Assembly (NCBI RefSeq): GCF_027482425.1 | Contig: NZ_JAIXWA010000054.1 | Location: 1 to 64,000 of the forward strand | Direction of reading: 5' to 3' | Source: Flavobacterium sp. | Lineage (GTDB): Bacteria; Bacteroidota; Bacteroidia; Flavobacteriales; Flavobacteriaceae | DNA: 64,000 bases | Part shown: in pieces, positions 10,169-19,099 of the stretch | How positions within the stretch are numbered: the first letter of the stretch is position 1 | How the letters are laid out: each line of letters begins with the position of its first letter | Notes under the pieces: generated by a model | Databases searched by the model: none | Told to the model about the DNA's origin: nothing | Seen by the model: the letters and a program-made list of their open reading frames with translations, nothing else | Made by a program: the position numbers and the translations under genes

Positions 10169-10947
10169 ATCGCTTTCAAAAAGGCTACAATCGTTTTCTC
10201 CAAGGCTTTTTGGTTCTCCAAATGGCTCATGTGACCATCGGGGAAGGTGGTGAGTTGCACGCGGGTATTTTCCACTTGCGTCACCGTGTCCTCATAGGGC
10301 AACACGCCATCTTTTTTGCCTAAAATTAAAGCGATAGGATACGGGCCAAAATGCAAAAGCACTTCGCGGTCGTCTCGGATTTTCATGCCTTCCAAAGCGG
10401 CGACAATGCCTTGCAAAGGAGTTTTTAACGCTTCGAGTTTTACGTTTTCGATGGTTTCGGCTAATTTTTCGCGGTTGTCTTCACTGAATAAGTTGGCAAT
10501 CGACATACGCACAAAAGCCGTGTAGTTTTGCTTTACGGCCGCAATGGCGCGATCGCGATTCAATTTACGTTCGTCACTGTCGGCGCGGGAGGTCGAATTT
10601 AAGAGCACCAATCCTTTTACGTTGTCGGGATAGTGTTCGGCAAAGGCCAACGCCACATAGCCGCCCATGGAATGCCCAATCAACACTGATTTCCGGATTT
10701 TAAGTTCGTGCAACACATGATGCACCATGTCGGCTTGGTCTTCCATGGTATGCACATAGCCCAAACAATCGGTGTTGCCATGACCCAATAAATCTATCGT
10801 AATCACGCGGTATTTGGTCGCCAACACGGGAGCCAAATGCTGCCACATGGTTTGGTTCTCCAAAAAACCATGCAACAACACCACCGCAGCACCTTTGCCA
10901 GAGGAGGTATAGTCAACCGTGATATTTTTGTAATGGATTTGTGCCAT
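10165..10947 (-). CDS. Alpha/beta hydrolase
   Basis: A 260-residue alpha/beta hydrolase. The oxyanion region VVLLHGFLENQTMW, nucleophile elbow IGHSMGGYVAL, acid LGKKDGVLP and histidine DGHMSHLE give a complete catalytic triad. The family covers esterases, lactonases and MenH-like lyases, and the substrate is not evident. I chose the ATG at 10947 over an in-frame TTG at 10959 because the latter is part of a TATTTTTG promoter element; the chosen start leaves a nearly leaderless message. It stands alone between a convergent neighbour and a repeat-containing gap. Confidence 0.85.
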   Translation of the reverse strand: MAQIHYKNITVDYTSSGKGAAVVLLHGFLENQTMWQHLAPVLATKYRVITIDLLGHGNTDCLGYVHTMEDQADMVHHVLHELKIRKSVLIGHSMGGYVALAFAEHYPDNVKGLVLLNSTSRADSDERKLNRDRAIAAVKQNYTAFVRMSIANLFSEDNREKLAETIENVKLEALKTPLQGIVAALEGMKIRDDREVLLHFGPYPIALILGKKDGVLPYEDTVTQVENTRVQLTTFPDGHMSHLENQKALEKTIVAFLKAI

Positions 10948-10956
10948 AGCCGATTG

Positions 10957-10964
10957 CAAAAATA
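10957..10964 (-). promoter_or_regulatory. -7 element of the hydrolase gene
   Basis: The minus strand reads TATTTTTG, then nine bases to the ATG at 10947, so transcription would begin at or just before the start codon. Confidence 0.5.
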
Positions 10965-11060
10965 AAGGTTATACGAAAAAGGACGGAGGGTGTTTATAAC
11001 TTTTCGGTATTTAATCAATTCCTAATTTATAATTCATCATTCAAAACAACTCCCGTCACC

Positions 11061-11180
11061 AGCCCCGATTGCAGCAGGCTATCCTGCCGGTGTCAGTCCT
11101 TGATTTGAAAAACAAAACCCTCTGCGGCAGATAGCGCGGAAAGCGGGACCATGCTGGATAGACGCAGGGTGTTCTTGCTG
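11061..11180 (+). repeat. Intergenic structured repeat, copy A
   Basis: Begins AGCCCCGATTGCAGC (11061-11075), then ATCC, an internal TGCCG/CGGCA stem, and GATAGCGCGGAAAGCGGGA (11130-11148), ending near TTGCTGC. It shares the left and right arms with copies B-F. It fills most of the 329-base gap between the hydrolase and pepP genes and sits directly behind the A-run that is the T-tract of the pepP terminator. I see no coding potential in the gap. Confidence 0.6.
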
Positions 11181-11183
11181 CAT

Positions 11184-11207
11184 AAAAAAACGGCCCAATA
11201 AGGCCGT
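11184..11207 (-). terminator. Intrinsic terminator of pepP
   Basis: On the minus strand ACGGCC, a six-base loop, GGCCGT and seven T. It lies 69 nt beyond the pepP stop, immediately before repeat copy A. Confidence 0.75.
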
Positions 11208-11276
11208 CTCTATCAATTAGTGCAATTATGTTCTTTTTATAGGAAACAAACTGTATACTGCGACTGCGACTGTATA

Positions 11277-12572
11277 CTAGTTATCGTTCATTAATGCTTC
11301 TATTTCCTCCGCTTCAATCGGGATGTTGCGCATTAAATTGAATGGTGCGCCGCTTTTTTGAATCACCACATCATCTTCCAAACGAATTCCGAAACCTTCA
11401 GCAGGAATATAAATGCCCGGTTCTACGGTAAACACCATATTTGGTTGCATGGGTTCGTACAACAAACCATAGTCGTGGGTGTCTAAGCCCAAATGGTGCG
11501 AGGTGCCGTGCATAAAATACTTTTTATACGCAGGCCATGCCGCATCTTCGTTTTGCACATCGGCTTTGTCCAACAAGCCTAAGCCAAGCAATTCGGAGGT
11601 CATGATTTTACCCACTTCCACATGGTATTCTTTCCAAAGCGTACCGGGAACCAACAGTTTTGTCGCTTCGTTTTTTACATTCAAAACCGCATTGTACACC
11701 GCACGTTGACGGTCGGTAAAACGGCCCGAAACGGGAATTGTGCGACTCAAATCGCTGGAATAGTTGGCGTATTCGGCACCGACATCCAGAAGCAATAAAT
11801 CGCCGGCCTTACATTCCTGATTGTTTTCGATATAATGCAACACATTGGCATTGGCACCGCTAGCGATAATTGGCGTATAAGCAAAACCTTTGGAGCGGTT
11901 GCGCAAGAATTCGTGGGCAAACTCGGCTTCGATTTCGTATTCCATGACGCCGGGTTTTACAAAACTCAAGATGCGGCGAAATCCTTTTTCGGTGATGTCG
12001 CAAGCCGTTTGCATCAAGGCCAATTCTTGGTTTTCTTTTACCGAACGAATGCGTTGCAAAATCGGGTTGGATTTTTCCACTTTATGCGCAGGATAGGTTT
12101 CTTTCCACCATTTGATAAAACGGTCTTCGCGCGTTTGGGTTTCTACGGCTGCACGGTAATGTTCGTTGGTGTTGATATACATCGTGTCGGCGTAGGCCAT
12201 GACTTCTTTGAGCGTTTTTTGGAAGTCTTGTAACCAAACGATGTTGCGAATGCCTGAGACTTCAAACGCGCGTTCTTTCGTTAGTTTTTCACCCTCCCAA
12301 ATGGCGATATGTTCGTTGGTTTCTCGTAAAAACAAGATTTCCCGTAAATGTGCATAGGGAGCATCGGGAAATAATAACAAGATACTTTCCTCTTGATCGG
12401 CACCCGACAAATAAAAAATATCGCGGTGTTGGGCAAACGGCAACGTGCTATCGGCCGATACAGGGTAAATGTCGTTGGAGTTAAAGATGGCAACGCTATT
12501 GGGTTTCATTTGTGCCGTGAACTTGGTACGGTTGGTGATAAAAAGTTCGCGGTCGATGGCGTGGTATTTCAT
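11277..12572 (-). CDS. pepP: Xaa-Pro aminopeptidase (aminopeptidase P)
   Basis: A 431-residue M24B metallopeptidase that removes an N-terminal residue preceding proline. It has the N-terminal AMP_N domain (about 1-130) and a pita-bread catalytic domain. The five metal ligands can be placed in LLDVGAEYANYSSDLSR (two Asp), GTSHHLG (His), VEPGIY (Glu) and RLEDDV (Glu). It is cytoplasmic and monocistronic, with a TAATTTTG promoter and its own terminator. Length and motifs are normal for the family. Confidence 0.94.
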   Translation of the reverse strand: MKYHAIDRELFITNRTKFTAQMKPNSVAIFNSNDIYPVSADSTLPFAQHRDIFYLSGADQEESILLLFPDAPYAHLREILFLRETNEHIAIWEGEKLTKERAFEVSGIRNIVWLQDFQKTLKEVMAYADTMYINTNEHYRAAVETQTREDRFIKWWKETYPAHKVEKSNPILQRIRSVKENQELALMQTACDITEKGFRRILSFVKPGVMEYEIEAEFAHEFLRNRSKGFAYTPIIASGANANVLHYIENNQECKAGDLLLLDVGAEYANYSSDLSRTIPVSGRFTDRQRAVYNAVLNVKNEATKLLVPGTLWKEYHVEVGKIMTSELLGLGLLDKADVQNEDAAWPAYKKYFMHGTSHHLGLDTHDYGLLYEPMQPNMVFTVEPGIYIPAEGFGIRLEDDVVIQKSGAPFNLMRNIPIEAEEIEALMNDN

Positions 12573-12621
12573 AATCTTTTATTTGAAGATTTTTTAATTT
12601 GAAAATTTGAAAATGATTTAC

Positions 12622-12629
12622 CAAAATTA
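12622..12629 (-). promoter_or_regulatory. -7 element of pepP
   Basis: The minus strand reads TAATTTTG about 50 nt upstream of the pepP ATG. The leader between them is very AT-rich and contains TTCAAAT three times. Confidence 0.45.
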
Positions 12630-12664
12630 AAGATAAGTCAGCTGCGATAAGTAGCCATTTGGCA

Positions 12665-13222
12665 TTATTTTATGTTTTTGCGAATGCGGCTCATGTGTCG
12701 GTTGGAAATTCCGAGAAACGAAGCGAGATAATGTAAGGGCACTTGCTGAATCAATACGGTATCGTTTTGCAATAATTTCAAATAACGCTCTTCGGGAGAA
12801 AGTGTCAGTAAGTCAATACGGTATTCGTCAATCAAACAGATTTGGCGTTCGATCAATTGAAAATAAAAATCATGAAACGGTGGATGGTTGGCGATTAAAT
12901 CCTGAAAAGTTGGTAAGTCAATCACCCACAAACGGCAATCGGAAAGCGTTTTGATGTGTTTGCGCGAAGGCAATTGGTGTAAAAAACTGTGTAAGGAAAC
13001 CGTAAACGTATGGGGTAGGGACAGATAGGTTGTTTTTTCTTCTCCATTCACGTCGATGGCATGTTGGAGCAAGCCGCTTTCAATAAAACAGAAATAGGGG
13101 CAAACTTGGTTTTCGCGAACGAGGAATTCATTTTTTGGAAGTTCCAATAGCATAAAACGATGCTGCGAAATTTCGAGCACATCGGTGAGTTGACTTTGGG
13201 TGACCTTCAAATGCGAATTCAT
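12665..13222 (-). CDS. Crp/Fnr-family transcriptional regulator
   Basis: A 185-residue protein with an N-terminal cyclic-nucleotide-binding-type beta roll (FLVRENQVCPYFCFIESGLL near residues 33-52) and a C-terminal winged helix (PLHYLASFLGISNRHMSRIR near 160-180). Bacteroidota have many such small Crp-like regulators whose ligand is unknown; the canonical cAMP-contacting Arg-Ser pair is not obvious here. It is divergent from the ChaN-like gene, with 64 nt between starts, so it may act on that promoter; this is only a positional inference. Confidence 0.85.
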   Translation of the reverse strand: MNSHLKVTQSQLTDVLEISQHRFMLLELPKNEFLVRENQVCPYFCFIESGLLQHAIDVNGEEKTTYLSLPHTFTVSLHSFLHQLPSRKHIKTLSDCRLWVIDLPTFQDLIANHPPFHDFYFQLIERQICLIDEYRIDLLTLSPEERYLKLLQNDTVLIQQVPLHYLASFLGISNRHMSRIRKNIK

Positions 13223-13286
13223 GGTTCAATATTAGGCAATTTTTAGGAATGAATCGAAAAGTGTACTTTTAGAAAAAATTAAATCC

Positions 13287-14138
13287 ATGAAAAAAGGCGT
13301 CCTTTCTGTAATCGTGCTCTTTAGTGTTTTGTTACATGCACAAGACAAGCCAGCGTATCAATTATTTGATAAAAATGGGAAAAAGGTGAGTTACGGCAAA
13401 ATGCTTAAAGCCGCTGCGGCTACTGAAGTGGTGTTGTTTGGTGAATACCATAACAATGCCATTTGCCATTGGTTGCAATTGGAGTTGACCAAGGATTTGG
13501 ATGAAGTAAAACCCTTGGTCATGGGGGCTGAAATGTTTGAAGCCGATAATCAACAAGCGGTGAATCGGTATTTGGCCGACAGTATTACCCAAAAACAATT
13601 GGACAGTACGGCGCGGTTGTGGTCCAATTATAAAACTGACTACAAGCCCTTGCTGGATTTTGCCAAAGAAAAGAAGATAAAGTTTGTAGCGACAAACATT
13701 CCCCGCCGGTATGCTTCGATGGTAGCCAAAAAAGGATTTGAAGTCTTAGAAACCTTAACGCCTGAAGAGAAATCCTGGATGGCGCCGCTACCGATGCCGT
13801 ATGATGCGAATTTACCTGGATACGTCAATATGATGAAAATGATGGGCGAACATACGAGTCCAAATATGCCCAAAGCCCAAGCCACCAAAGATGCGACGAT
13901 GGGGTATTTTATTGTACAGAACCTTCAGCCAGGAACGGTTTTTTTACATTACAACGGGACGTACCATTCCGACAATTATGATGGAATCAATTGGTATTTA
14001 AAAACCTATCAACCGGGTTTGAAAGTTATGACCATTGCCGCGGTAGAGCAAAAGGAGGTGGGAAAACTTGAAGTGGAGCATTACAATAAAGCCGACTTTA
14101 TTCTCGTTATCGATGAGGATGTAACAAAGACGTACTAG
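13287..14138 (+). CDS. ChaN-family protein (haem/iron-uptake-associated)
   Basis: A 283-residue exported protein with a signal peptide (MKKGVLSVIVLFSVLLHAQ). It resembles the ChaN/DUF399 family, related to the Tiki/TraB fold: VVLFGEYHNNAICHWLQ near residue 48, GAEMFEADNQQAVNRYL near 80, and the late FLHYNGTYHSDNYDGINWYL. Campylobacter ChaN binds haem pairs and is linked to iron uptake; whether this protein does is not shown. It lies 28 nt upstream of an orphan lipoprotein gene, probably as one operon, and is divergent from a Crp-like regulator. Confidence 0.8.
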   Translation: MKKGVLSVIVLFSVLLHAQDKPAYQLFDKNGKKVSYGKMLKAAAATEVVLFGEYHNNAICHWLQLELTKDLDEVKPLVMGAEMFEADNQQAVNRYLADSITQKQLDSTARLWSNYKTDYKPLLDFAKEKKIKFVATNIPRRYASMVAKKGFEVLETLTPEEKSWMAPLPMPYDANLPGYVNMMKMMGEHTSPNMPKAQATKDATMGYFIVQNLQPGTVFLHYNGTYHSDNYDGINWYLKTYQPGLKVMTIAAVEQKEVGKLEVEHYNKADFILVIDEDVTKTY

Positions 14139-14166
14139 TTTCGTCTAGAAGGTAAATGCAATACGT

Positions 14167-15036
14167 ATGAAAAAATGGATCGCTTTTGGAATTGCTTTAT
14201 TGGTTTTTGTGCCCTTTTACTCTTGTGATCAGGAAGAAACGGTTGCAGAGCCGTATTTGGTGGTCCGGTTTCAATTTGACCCCAATCAAGTGCGGTTAAA
14301 CAATTTGGGACAACCCGCGACGGTACCTTCAGGACATGCCGCACAATCGCCTACATTCAATACCCTTGGAGCGCATTATTTAGAGCTATCCCAAAATGCC
14401 AATACGCAATTAGGCCAAGGTTTGGTGGTTTATCATGCCCCTGAGACCAATGCTGGAGGTGCGACGGCCATTGACTTTAATCAATCTAAGATTGTTGCCG
14501 AAGGAGCGGTTTTTCTGAAAATACCCTTACGCACTTTGGCACAAGGCACCTACGAGTGGGTACGCGTTTCGTTATCCTATCAAAATTACGGCATTTCGGT
14601 TCGGCATTCGGGCACGGATTATGCGGGGACCCTGGCGAGTTTTGTGGGGTATAACACCTATATTACAAGTCATGCATTAGGAAATAATTTTTTTGCTGTC
14701 GATGGCAATCGGGCGCAAGGGTATTGGGCGTTTGCCTTGAATGATTTCCCGTATTCGTCTTCTGGACAAGCGCCTGCCGGGGCAACGACCGTACCCAATC
14801 CCCTAGCAGCTACATCGCCAATCCCTGCGGGGTCGTGTGTCGTAACAGGGAAGTTTCCCGCAGCACTACAAATCACAGGTAACGAAACCCGCGATATAGC
14901 ACTTACGCTTTCGCTTTCCAATAACAATAGCTTTGAGTGGGTAGAGGTAGTGCCCGATGGCAAGTATGAACCTGCTGCAGGTGAAACGGTAGTCGATATG
15001 GGCTTGCGGGGTTTACTTCCAACCTTTGAAAAATAA
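14167..15036 (+). CDS. Uncharacterised lipoprotein
   Basis: I do not recognise this 289-residue family. The N terminus is a lipoprotein signal (MKKWIAFGIALLVFVPFYSC, lipid cysteine 20), so the protein should be anchored to the outer or inner membrane. The body alternates hydrophobic and polar residues as in a beta-sandwich. Near the C terminus are NSFEWVEVVPDGKYEP and a conserved-looking VVDMGLRGL ending. It is probably cotranscribed with the ChaN-like gene 28 nt upstream, which hints at metal or haem handling at the envelope, but that is inference only. Confidence 0.7.
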   Translation: MKKWIAFGIALLVFVPFYSCDQEETVAEPYLVVRFQFDPNQVRLNNLGQPATVPSGHAAQSPTFNTLGAHYLELSQNANTQLGQGLVVYHAPETNAGGATAIDFNQSKIVAEGAVFLKIPLRTLAQGTYEWVRVSLSYQNYGISVRHSGTDYAGTLASFVGYNTYITSHALGNNFFAVDGNRAQGYWAFALNDFPYSSSGQAPAGATTVPNPLAATSPIPAGSCVVTGKFPAALQITGNETRDIALTLSLSNNNSFEWVEVVPDGKYEPAAGETVVDMGLRGLLPTFEK

Positions 15037-15137
15037 GCGCTCTTTTTTTCGTATTTCTATTTTTTTATCTGGTTTTGTCAACATTTTTGCAGTCCCCTAA
15101 ACGCTTTTTAAATTCATTATAAATTAGTGCGAAAAGG

Positions 15138-15168
15138 TTGTAGTTAACTGCAAGAACCCTTATTTTTG
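15138..15168 (+). promoter_or_regulatory. Promoter of the sdhCAB operon
   Basis: TTG at 15138-15140, a 20-nt spacer, TATTTTTG at 15161-15168. An upstream in-frame ATG at 15166 lies inside the element, which decides in favour of the ATG at 15208 for sdhC. Confidence 0.75.
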
Positions 15169-15207
15169 TTTGATTTTTTAAAAAACTATTACAATCAAAT
15201 AAAAATT

Positions 15208-16098
15208 ATGGCAAAATCTGCACTTCTGAAGTCCTCCATTGCAAAAAAATATTGGATGGCGCTAACGGGTTTATTTTTATGCTTGTTTTTGGTCGGTCAC
15301 TTGCTGGGGAATCTCCAGTTGATTTTCAGTGATGCCAAGCATTTCAACGATTATGCGTTGTTTATGACGACCAATCCAGCGGTAAAAATTCTTTCTTACC
15401 TCACTTACATTTCCATCATTTTCCATGCGGTAGATGGTATTTTATTGGCTTTTCAGAACAAAGCGGCTCGTCCAGTAGGCTATGCCAAAGTGAATGCGTC
15501 GGCTAGTAGTAGTTTGGCGTCTCGCAACATGGCGGTGTTGGGCACTCTTATCTTAGTTTTTATTGTAACCCACATGGCTAATTTTTGGGCTCGCATGCAT
15601 TTTGATGAAAACATGCCTATTGTAGTCAAGGAAATGAACACGGGTATGGGTGTAAAACAGCGTGTGGCTGTGGGAACTAAAGAGTCTCCTAATCCCTATT
15701 TTCAAATTGACGAAAACGGTCGTTTTGGAGCAAAAATTTTAGAAGGTATCAAAACACAATCCATGGGTCAATATGACCTAGCGGTTCGCGATTTGACAAC
15801 AGTCTACAACAAAAAAGATGGCGAAGTAATTTTTATTGGTCAAAAAGACTTATACAAAATCACCATCGACTTGTTTAAAGATAAAAAATGGGGAATGGCT
15901 GCCACAGGATTATATGTATTGGCTATGTTGGTTTTGGCTTTTCACTTGTTGCACGGGTTCCAAAGTGCCTTCCAATCGATGGGCGTAACCAGTCGTAAGT
16001 TAACGCCACTCATCAAAACATTTGGAACTGCTTTTGCTATTTTGGTTCCTGCCTTGTTTGCTGCGATTCCTGTTTACATTCATTTTTTCTTAAAATAA
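15208..16098 (+). CDS. sdhC: Succinate dehydrogenase, cytochrome b subunit
   Basis: The membrane anchor of complex II in the b558 family, 296 residues from the ATG at 15208 ([16 protein letters not shown]). Five hydrophobic segments are visible, with haem-ligand candidates in [25 protein letters not shown] and FHLLHGF. Between helices three and four lies an unusually long soluble loop of about 75 residues (about 133-210). From memory a comparable loop occurs in one of the two SdhC types of flavobacteria, so this may be a subtype marker rather than an oddity. First gene of sdhCAB. Confidence 0.92.
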   Translation: MAKSALLKSSIAKKYWMALTGLFLCLFLVGHLLGNLQLIFSDAKHFNDYALFMTTNPAVKILSYLTYISIIFHAVDGILLAFQNKAARPVGYAKVNASASSSLASRNMAVLGTLILVFIVTHMANFWARMHFDENMPIVVKEMNTGMGVKQRVAVGTKESPNPYFQIDENGRFGAKILEGIKTQSMGQYDLAVRDLTTVYNKKDGEVIFIGQKDLYKITIDLFKDKKWGMAATGLYVLAMLVLAFHLLHGFQSAFQSMGVTSRKLTPLIKTFGTAFAILVPALFAAIPVYIHFFLK

Positions 16099-16111
16099 TC
16101 AACATCACGAT

Positions 16112-18121
16112 ATGAAGTTAGATTCAAAAATACCGGAAGGTCACATTTCAGAAAAATGGACCAATCACAAGAATAACTTAAAGCTAGTAGCGCCCAATAA
16201 CCGTCCAAAAATTGACATTATTGTGGTAGGTACTGGATTGGCTGGAGCTTCTGCGGCAGCTTCTTTAGGAGAAATGGGATACAATGTAAAAGCATTCTGT
16301 TTTCAAGATTCACCCCGTCGTGCGCACTCGATTGCCGCGCAAGGAGGGATTAATGCCGCCAAAAACTACCAAAATGACGGAGACTCTGTGTACCGTTTGT
16401 TTTACGATACTATTAAGGGTGGTGACTACCGTGCTCGCGAGGCTAACGTTCATCGTTTGGCTGAAGTGTCAGGAAATATCATTGACCAATGTGTGGCGCA
16501 AGGTGTTCCCTTTGCACGTGAATACGGCGGAATGTTGGACAACCGTTCTTTTGGAGGAACTCAAGTTCAGCGTACATTCTATGCGGCGGGTCAAACGGGA
16601 CAACAATTATTACTAGGTGCCTATTCGGCTTTATCCCGTCAGATTGGATTGGGACGTGTGCAGATGTTCAACCGCCACGAAATGTTGGATTTAGTAAAAG
16701 TTGACGGAAAAGCCCGTGGTATCATTGCGCGTAATTTGGTCACCGGTGAAATCGAACGTCATTCAGCACATGCTGTAATTATTGCTTCTGGGGGATATGG
16801 AAATGTGTATTTCTTATCGACCAATGCGATGGGAAGTAACGTAACCGCAGCTTGGAAAGTACATAAGCAAGGCGCCTTGTTTTCCAATCCTTGTTTCGTG
16901 CAAATTCACCCTACTTGTATTCCCGTTCACGGAACTAACCAATCCAAGTTAACCTTGATGTCGGAGTCGCTTCGTAATTCAGGTCGTATTTGGGTGCCAA
17001 AGAAAAAAGAAGATGCGGAAGCCATTCGCGCTGGGCAATTGAAACCCACGCAAATTGCCGAAGAAGATAGAGATTATTTCTTGGAAAGAAGATACCCTGC
17101 CTTTGGTAACTTAGTTCCTCGTGACGTAGCTTCACGTGCTGCTAAAGAGCGTTGTGATGCGGGATATGGTATCGAGGCTAATGATACGAATGAAGGGGTA
17201 TATTTGGATTTCTCTACTGAAATTCAGAACAAAGGGAAACAAGCGGCGTATGCCTCTGGAAATCACAATCCTTCTGCAGAAGAAATTACCCGTTTAGGTA
17301 AAAAATGGTTGGAAGAAAAATACGGTAACTTGTTTACCATGTACCAAAAAATTACCGATGAGAATCCGTATGAAACTCCAATGAAAATATACCCTGCGGT
17401 ACACTATACTATGGGCGGTGTTTGGGTAGATTACAACTTACAATCGTCGATTCCAGGTTGTTTCGTGGCGGGAGAAGCCAACTTCTCTCATCACGGGGCC
17501 AACCGTTTGGGAGCTTCTGCCTTGATGCAAGGATTAGCCGATGGGTACTTTGTGTTGCCCTACACGGTTTCAAATTATTTGGCGGACGATATTCGTACCG
17601 GTAAAATTTCAACAAGCTTACCCGAATTTGACGAAGCAGAAAAACGCGTCAATGACCAAATTAATAGCTTCTTGTCCAATAACGGAACCAAAACAGTCGA
17701 TTATTTTCACAAACGCCTCGGATTGATTATGTGGAATAAAGTCGGCATGGGACGTAACGAGCAAGGCTTAAAAGAAGCTATTAGCGAAATCGATGCGTTA
17801 CGGGCCGAATTCTACAAAGACGTGTTTGTGCCAGGAAGTGCCGATGAATTGAATCAAGAATTGGAAAAAGCGCTTCGCGTGGCCGATTTCCTTGAATTGG
17901 GTCAGTTGATGGCGATGGATGCCCTAGAGCGTAACGAATCTTGTGGAGGTCACTTCCGTGAAGAATACCAAGACGCCGAAGGGGAAACGCTTCGTGATGA
18001 CGAAAACTACGCTTTTGTGAGTGCTTGGGAGTACAAAGGTCCCGATATCAGCAAAGAAGAACTTCATAAAGAAGAGCTGAAATACGAGTATATTAAAATT
18101 GCAGCGAGAAACTATAAATAA
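16112..18121 (+). CDS. sdhA: Succinate dehydrogenase/fumarate reductase flavoprotein
   Basis: The 669-residue catalytic subunit of complex II, which oxidises succinate to fumarate and passes electrons through FAD to SdhB. The dinucleotide fold [19 protein letters not shown] is near residues 35-53, and the covalent-FAD histidine lies in [17 protein letters not shown] near 68-84. Further conserved segments are [19 protein letters not shown] and [17 protein letters not shown]. It follows sdhC by 13 nt and precedes sdhB by 7 nt. Length and motifs are typical of the Bacteroidota-type enzyme. Confidence 0.97.
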   Translation: MKLDSKIPEGHISEKWTNHKNNLKLVAPNNRPKIDIIVVGTGLAGASAAASLGEMGYNVKAFCFQDSPRRAHSIAAQGGINAAKNYQNDGDSVYRLFYDTIKGGDYRAREANVHRLAEVSGNIIDQCVAQGVPFAREYGGMLDNRSFGGTQVQRTFYAAGQTGQQLLLGAYSALSRQIGLGRVQMFNRHEMLDLVKVDGKARGIIARNLVTGEIERHSAHAVIIASGGYGNVYFLSTNAMGSNVTAAWKVHKQGALFSNPCFVQIHPTCIPVHGTNQSKLTLMSESLRNSGRIWVPKKKEDAEAIRAGQLKPTQIAEEDRDYFLERRYPAFGNLVPRDVASRAAKERCDAGYGIEANDTNEGVYLDFSTEIQNKGKQAAYASGNHNPSAEEITRLGKKWLEEKYGNLFTMYQKITDENPYETPMKIYPAVHYTMGGVWVDYNLQSSIPGCFVAGEANFSHHGANRLGASALMQGLADGYFVLPYTVSNYLADDIRTGKISTSLPEFDEAEKRVNDQINSFLSNNGTKTVDYFHKRLGLIMWNKVGMGRNEQGLKEAISEIDALRAEFYKDVFVPGSADELNQELEKALRVADFLELGQLMAMDALERNESCGGHFREEYQDAEGETLRDDENYAFVSAWEYKGPDISKEELHKEELKYEYIKIAARNYK

Positions 18122-18128
18122 TTGAAAC

Positions 18129-18890
18129 ATGGCTTCTAAAAAGAACATCAATATAAATTTGAAAATTTGGCGTCAAAAAAATGGAAACGTCAAAGGACAA
18201 TTGGTCGATTATAAGTTGGACAACGTCTCTACCGACAGTTCCTTCCTTGAAATGTTGGACCAGTTGAATGAACAATTGGTATCCCAAAAACAAGAGCCTG
18301 TTGCTTTTGATCACGATTGTCGTGAGGGAATTTGCGGTTCCTGCTCTTTGTTTATTAACGGACGTGCGCACGGACCTGATATGGGTATCACCACCTGTCA
18401 GTTGCACATGCGTATGTTTAAAGATGGCGACACCATTTACGTAGAGCCTTGGAGAAGCCGCGCGTTCCCAATCATCAAAGACTTGGTAGTGGATCGCAGT
18501 GCCTTCGACCGTATCCAACAAGCAGGAGGGTTCGTTTCAGTAAACACTTCAGGTCGTACGATCGATGCGAATACCATTCCAGTGCCCAAAGAAAATGCCG
18601 ATAAAGCGTTTGAAGCGGCCGCTTGCATCGGATGTGGAGCCTGTGTCGCCACCTGTAAAAACGGCTCGGCTATGTTGTTTGTTGGCGCCAAAGTATCCCA
18701 ATATGCTTTGTTACCCCAAGGTAAAGTTGAGGCGACACAACGTGTAATGAACATGGTACGCCAAATGGACGAAGAAGGATTCGGAAACTGTACCAATACA
18801 GGGGCGTGTGAAATCGAATGTCCGAAAGGAATTTCCTTAGAAAACATTGCGCGCATGAACCGCGAATATTTAAAAGCTAGTCTTAAATAA
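18129..18890 (+). CDS. sdhB: Succinate dehydrogenase iron-sulfur subunit
   Basis: A 253-residue electron-transfer subunit with three Fe-S clusters. A plant-type [2Fe-2S] domain carries CREGICGSC plus a later Cys in TTCQLH. The two bacterial-ferredoxin-type clusters use [11 protein letters not shown] and [14 protein letters not shown]. It transfers electrons from the SdhA flavin toward the SdhC quinone site. It is the last gene of sdhCAB and is followed by a strong terminator. Confidence 0.97.
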   Translation: MASKKNININLKIWRQKNGNVKGQLVDYKLDNVSTDSSFLEMLDQLNEQLVSQKQEPVAFDHDCREGICGSCSLFINGRAHGPDMGITTCQLHMRMFKDGDTIYVEPWRSRAFPIIKDLVVDRSAFDRIQQAGGFVSVNTSGRTIDANTIPVPKENADKAFEAAACIGCGACVATCKNGSAMLFVGAKVSQYALLPQGKVEATQRVMNMVRQMDEEGFGNCTNTGACEIECPKGISLENIARMNREYLKASLK

Positions 18891-18914
18891 TTTCCTTACA
18901 AAAGGTTAATTCAT

Positions 18915-18946
18915 AAAAAAGCACTTCTTCGGAGGTGTTTTTTTTT
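18915..18946 (+). terminator. Intrinsic terminator of sdhCAB
   Basis: An A-run, GCACTTC pairing with GAGGTGT (two G-U) and a long T-run. Repeat copy D begins at the last T. Confidence 0.8.
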
Positions 18947-19059
18947 GGGGCGAGTCCCCGATGAAAAAGCTTCTATTTTCATAATCATTTCCCGCCATCG
19001 GGGTCGGGTCATCCGCCGTGCGCGGCACGTTGCTTCTCCCCCTCTCGCAATCCCTGCGC
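18947..19059 (-). repeat. Intergenic structured repeat, copy D
   Basis: Read on the minus strand it starts GCGCAGGGATTGCGAG, has a GTGCCGCGCAC stem and GCGGATGACCCGACCCC, and ends CATCGGGGACTCGCCCC against the T-run of the sdhCAB terminator. It is the most divergent long copy of the family (see copies A, B, C, E, F). It fills the sdhB-GH92 gap and lies 10 nt upstream of the GH92 -7 element. Confidence 0.5.
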
Positions 19060-19068
19060 AAAAAAACG

Positions 19069-19076
19069 TATATTTG
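19069..19076 (+). promoter_or_regulatory. -7 element of the GH92 gene
   Basis: TATATTTG, an exact TAnnTTTG, 23 nt upstream of the GH92 ATG. The -33 region would fall inside repeat copy D and shows no TTG. Confidence 0.5.
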
Positions 19077-19099
19077 AATACAACAAACAAACAACATAA

